From an uncultured Sphingomonadaceae bacterium (GTDB lineage: Bacteria > Pseudomonadota > Alphaproteobacteria > Sphingomonadales > Sphingomonadaceae), in NCBI GenBank assembly GCA_937995515.1, contig CALKJZ010000021.1, positions 62,001 to 126,000 of the forward strand: a stretch of 64,000 nt of DNA, written 5' to 3'. Made by a program: the position numbers and the translations under genes. Shown in pieces: positions 60,970-64,000 of the stretch (the first letter of the stretch is position 1; every line of letters starts with the position of its first letter). The notes beneath the pieces are model-generated. The model did not search any database. It saw only the letters and a program-made list of their open reading frames with translations, and was not told where the DNA came from.

Positions 60970-61051
60970 AGTGGCGAAATGGGCGCGGCGGCGCGAGCCT
61001 GCAATGGCGGCGTCATGTTTCAGGGCTAGGCCACGCCCGCGAGGAGGTCTG

Positions 61052-62707
61052 ATGCTGCACGGACTGGAGGCAATGCTCGGCCACGGGCTTGACCGGCGCC
61101 GCCTGCTGGCCGGTGGAGCAGCAGCGGGCGCGGCACTGCTGTTGCCGCACCGCCTGTTCGCATCCCCGGCCACCGGCTTTACGCACGGGGTGGCAAGCGG
61201 TGAGCCCGGAAGCCGTTCGATGCTGTTCTGGACCCGCTATGTCGATGCGGGCCAGCAACCGGTGACCCTCCGCCTCGAGGTGGCAAGCGACCCGCGGCTG
61301 ACCCGCCACGTGCTGCGGGCGGAAGCGGTTGCCGACCCGGAGAACGACTGGTGCGCGAAGGTGAGGCTCTCCGGGCTGCAGCCGGGCAAGACCTATTACT
61401 ACCGGTTTGTGGGCCCGTCGCGGGCGCGCTCGATGGTCGGCCGCACCCGGACGCTTCCCGAGGGCGCGGTCGAGCAGTTCCGGCTTGGTGTCTTTTCCTG
61501 CTCGAACCTGCCGTTCGGCTTCTTCAACGGCTATGCCCACGCCGTTGCCGCCGACGACATCGACCTGTTCGTGCACCTTGGCGACTATATCTACGAATAT
61601 GCCCGCGGCACCTACCCGGACGCGGCCTCGGCCGTTGCCGGGCGGGTGATTGAGCCGGCGGGCGAGGTGGTCCGCCTCGAGGATTATCGCGCGCGCTACG
61701 CGAGCTATCGTGCCGACCCCGACCTGCAGGCGCTGCACGCGCGCGTGCCTGCGATCTGCATCTGGGACGATCACGAGATTGCAAACGATGCCTGGATGGG
61801 CGGCGCGCAGAACCATGACCCGCAGACCCAGGGGCCGTGGGCGGAGCGGCTTGCGGCTGCGCGCCGCGCGCACCGGGAGTGGCTGCCCGTCTCCGATGCG
61901 CCCTACGCCAGCTATCCGATTGGCCGGCTTGCGAGCCTTCACCGTCTCGACACGCGGGTGGAGGGCCGCGAGCGGCAGTTCGACCTCCGGCAGGTGATTG
62001 CCGCCGGGCCCAATGTCGAGACCGCGCTCCGGAACTTCCGCGACCGGCAGTGGGTGGCCGGCAACCGCCAGCTTTTGGGCGTGGCCCAGGAGAAGTGGCT
62101 GCTCGAGCAGATGGCCGAGGCGGCAAGGCGCGGCGTGCGCTGGCAGGTGCTGGCGCAGCAGGTCATCATGGGCCAGCTGCTCGCCCCGCCCAACGCCGAC
62201 CAGATGGCGGCTGCGGTCAGGGATCCGCAGGTGCAGGCCTTCCTCGGCGCGGCCGTCATGGCCTCAAGGCTTGGCATCCCGCTCAACATGGATGCCTGGG
62301 ATGGCTATCCGGCGGCCCGCGCCCGGCTGCTCGCGATGGCACAGCGCGAGGGCATCAACCTAGTCGTGCTGGCCGGCGACAGCCACAACGCCTGGGCCAA
62401 TGACCTCGTGACCGACAAGCGGCCGGCGGGCGTCGAGTTCGCAACCCACTCCGTCTCCTCGCCGGGCTTCGAGGCCTATCTGCGCGGCGTGCCGCCGCGG
62501 CTCCTTGCCGAACAGATGGTGGCGGCCAACCCCGGCCTCAGGTGGGCCGAGACCTCGCAGCGCGGCTACACGCACGTGCGGCTCACCCCCGCCGAGGCGG
62601 TCGCCGAATGGCGGTTTTCCGCCGCCGTCACCAGCCGCTCACCCCAGCTTGCCGCAAGCGTGCGCGCGCGGGTGCGCGCGGGGGCAAACCGGCTGGAGCT
62701 TGCCTGA
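61052..62707 (+). CDS. phoD: Alkaline phosphatase D family protein
   Basis: The protein has 551 residues from the ATG at 61052, with GAGGAGGT upstream. A twin-arginine-type signal (DRRRLLAGGAAAGAALLLPHRLFA) directs folded export. The PhoD N-terminal domain THGVASGEPGSRSMLFWTRY precedes the metallophosphatase core with FVHLGDYIYEY, IWDDHEIANDAW and LAGDSHNAWAND, which carry the metal ligands. It hydrolyses phosphodiesters or monoesters outside the cytoplasm to scavenge phosphate. No Pho box was seen. Confidence 0.93.
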   Translation: MLHGLEAMLGHGLDRRRLLAGGAAAGAALLLPHRLFASPATGFTHGVASGEPGSRSMLFWTRYVDAGQQPVTLRLEVASDPRLTRHVLRAEAVADPENDWCAKVRLSGLQPGKTYYYRFVGPSRARSMVGRTRTLPEGAVEQFRLGVFSCSNLPFGFFNGYAHAVAADDIDLFVHLGDYIYEYARGTYPDAASAVAGRVIEPAGEVVRLEDYRARYASYRADPDLQALHARVPAICIWDDHEIANDAWMGGAQNHDPQTQGPWAERLAAARRAHREWLPVSDAPYASYPIGRLASLHRLDTRVEGRERQFDLRQVIAAGPNVETALRNFRDRQWVAGNRQLLGVAQEKWLLEQMAEAARRGVRWQVLAQQVIMGQLLAPPNADQMAAAVRDPQVQAFLGAAVMASRLGIPLNMDAWDGYPAARARLLAMAQREGINLVVLAGDSHNAWANDLVTDKRPAGVEFATHSVSSPGFEAYLRGVPPRLLAEQMVAANPGLRWAETSQRGYTHVRLTPAEAVAEWRFSAAVTSRSPQLAASVRARVRAGANRLELA

Positions 62708-62735
62708 ACGCGGCCGGCGCCGCTAGCGGGCGGCC

Positions 62736-64000
62736 ATGATCCCCCGCTACACGAGGCCGGAAATGGCGGCCATCTGGTCGCCCGAGGCGCGCTTTTCCAT
62801 CTGGTTCGAGATCGAGGCCCACGCAGCGACTGCCATGGCCCGGCTCGGCATCATCCCGCAGGAGGCCGCAGACGCGCTCTGGCGCTGGTGGGCCACGAAG
62901 CCGGCCATCGATGTCGCAGCGATCGAAGCGATCGAGGCCGTCACCCGGCACGACGTGATCGCCTTTCTCACCTGGGTCTCCGGGCAGGTCGGCGAGGAGG
63001 CGCGATTCCTCCACCAGGGCATGACCTCGTCGGATGTGCTCGACACCGCGCTCGCCGTGCAGCTCGCGCGGGCAACCGATCTCCTCCTTGCCGACATGGA
63101 CCAGGTCCTCGACGCACTGCGCGCACGCGCGGAGGAACATCGCCACACGCCCTGCATCGGCCGCAGCCACGGTATCCATGCCGAACCGATCACCTTCGGC
63201 TTCAAGCTGGCGCAGGCCTTTGCCGAGTTCGCGCGCGGGCGGGCGCGCCTCGAGGCGGCGCGGGCGGAGATTGCGACATGTGCCATCTCGGGCGCCGTTG
63301 GCACCTTTGCCCATGTGCCGCCCGAGGTGGAGGCGCATGTCGCAGCCGAAATGGGCCTTGGGGTGGAGCCGATCTCGACCCAGGTCATCCCGCGCGACAG
63401 GCATGCGGCCTGGTTCGCAACGCTCGGGCTCATCGCTTCGTCGATCGAGCGGCTGGCCACCGAGATCCGGCACTTGCAGCGCACCGAGGTGCTCGAAGCC
63501 GAGGAATGGTTCGCGCCGGGCCAGAAGGGCTCCTCGGCCATGCCGCACAAGCGCAACCCCGTGCTGTCGGAGAACCTGACCGGCCTTGCGCGCCTTGTCC
63601 GCTCGGCGGTCGTGCCGGCCATGGAGAATGTGGCGCTCTGGCACGAGCGCGACATCTCCCATTCCTCGGTGGAACGCGGGATCGCACCCGATGCCTCGGT
63701 CCATCTCGATTTCGCGCTGGTGCGGCTGGCCGGCGTGATCGAGAGGCTCGTTGTCTACCCGGAACGGATGCGCGCCAACCTCGAGCGGATGGGCGGCCTT
63801 ATCCACTCGCAGCAGGTGCTGCTCGCGCTCACCCAGGCCGGCATGGGCCGCGACGTGGCCTATGCCGCGGTGCAGAGGAACGCCATGCGGGTGTGGGAGT
63901 CCGATGGCCGGCTGAAGCTGAAGGACCTGCTGGCTGCCGACCCGGAGATCTCGGCCCGGCTGTCGCCCTCCGAACTCGACCGGCTGTTCGACCTCGGCCA
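62736..64000 (+). CDS. purB: Adenylosuccinate lyase, 5' part (runs off the window)
   Basis: The frame opens at the ATG at 62736 (MIPRYTRPEMAAIWSPEARF) and stays open to the window end, giving 421 codons of an enzyme normally near 430-435 residues; only the last few are missing. GMTSSDVLDTALAVQL, IGRSHGIHAEPITFG with the catalytic histidine, and the flexible signature loop GSSAMPHKRNPVLSEN are intact. It acts at two steps of purine synthesis. It follows phoD by 28 bp. Confidence 0.96.
   Translation, partial: MIPRYTRPEMAAIWSPEARFSIWFEIEAHAATAMARLGIIPQEAADALWRWWATKPAIDVAAIEAIEAVTRHDVIAFLTWVSGQVGEEARFLHQGMTSSDVLDTALAVQLARATDLLLADMDQVLDALRARAEEHRHTPCIGRSHGIHAEPITFGFKLAQAFAEFARGRARLEAARAEIATCAISGAVGTFAHVPPEVEAHVAAEMGLGVEPISTQVIPRDRHAAWFATLGLIASSIERLATEIRHLQRTEVLEAEEWFAPGQKGSSAMPHKRNPVLSENLTGLARLVRSAVVPAMENVALWHERDISHSSVERGIAPDASVHLDFALVRLAGVIERLVVYPERMRANLERMGGLIHSQQVLLALTQAGMGRDVAYAAVQRNAMRVWESDGRLKLKDLLAADPEISARLSPSELDRLFDLG

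Overview
This 64 kb window is chromosomal DNA with high GC content and strong codon-position bias, so almost every real gene carries long antisense shadow frames. The gene content points to an aerobic alphaproteobacterium, most likely of the Sphingomonadales. The indicators are a single TCA operon (mdh-bioB-sucC-sucD-sucA-sucB-lpdA), an OdhA/SucA lacking the usual N-terminal E2-docking segment, rpsT next to dnaA beside fpg/ubiE/ubiB, a UrcA-family protein, class I fumarase, DUF2189 and DUF2256 proteins, and a large TonB receptor in a catabolic-looking cluster. No rRNA, tRNA, CRISPR array, transposase or prophage was seen.

Layout. 1-3.6 kb: a DevBCA/HlyD-type ABC exporter operon (permease, ATPase, membrane-fusion protein, start of an outer-membrane lipoprotein) diverging from a TetR regulator across a perfect 14-bp palindrome. 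3.6-6.2 kb: uvrB and a small membrane protein. 6.2-8.2 kb: a decayed poly-N-acetylglucosamine (pga) locus in which a pgaA remnant runs directly into a multiply frameshifted pgaC. 8.3-11.2 kb: clpX, a GNAT acetyltransferase and clpP, preceded by a 12-bp tandem repeat. 11.2-12.5 kb: an ECF sigma/RskA-type anti-sigma pair. 12.6-14.8 kb: purL. 14.8-27.3 kb: a long minus-strand operon running thioesterase, zapE, mdh, bioB, sucC, sucD, sucA, sucB, lpdA and a TPR-like secreted protein. 27.4-28.5 kb: a DUF4258-like protein and an enoyl-CoA hydratase.

28.7-39.5 kb is the most distinctive region. A TetR-controlled, divergently transcribed cluster has one arm encoding TetR, a beta-propeller protein, a Rieske non-heme iron oxygenase, an MFS transporter and an SxxK serine hydrolase. 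All are joined by 4-bp start/stop overlaps. The other arm encodes a TonB-dependent receptor, a membrane-anchored ferrochelatase-like protein and a second MFS transporter. The same 18-bp near-palindrome lies in the divergent promoter region and again across the tetR stop codon. Together the genes look like a dedicated uptake, oxidation and export route for an unknown hydrophobic or metal-chelating, possibly tetrapyrrole-like, substrate.

39.6-48.1 kb: a DUF2189 membrane protein, dnaA, a 1.1 kb non-coding stretch with an AT-rich island, rpsT, fpg, ubiE, ubiB, a GH19-like lysozyme/chitinase, and a bacterial voltage-gated sodium channel. 48.2-57.2 kb: fumarase, a UrcA protein with a divergent LysR regulator, ribonucleotide reductase alpha chain, long-chain acyl-CoA synthetase and gamma-glutamyltranspeptidase. 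57.2-64 kb: pyrD, a 0.9 kb gene-free region with strong terminator hairpins (candidate small RNA), an AraC regulator, a class II aldolase-family protein with a DUF2256 protein, phoD, and the 5' part of purB running off the end.

A recurrent oddity is short tandem duplication (11-20 bp units) placed exactly on start or stop codons of several genes (clpP, rskA, bioB/mdh, the MFS gene, the GH19 gene, the pgaC remnant) and upstream of dnaA.
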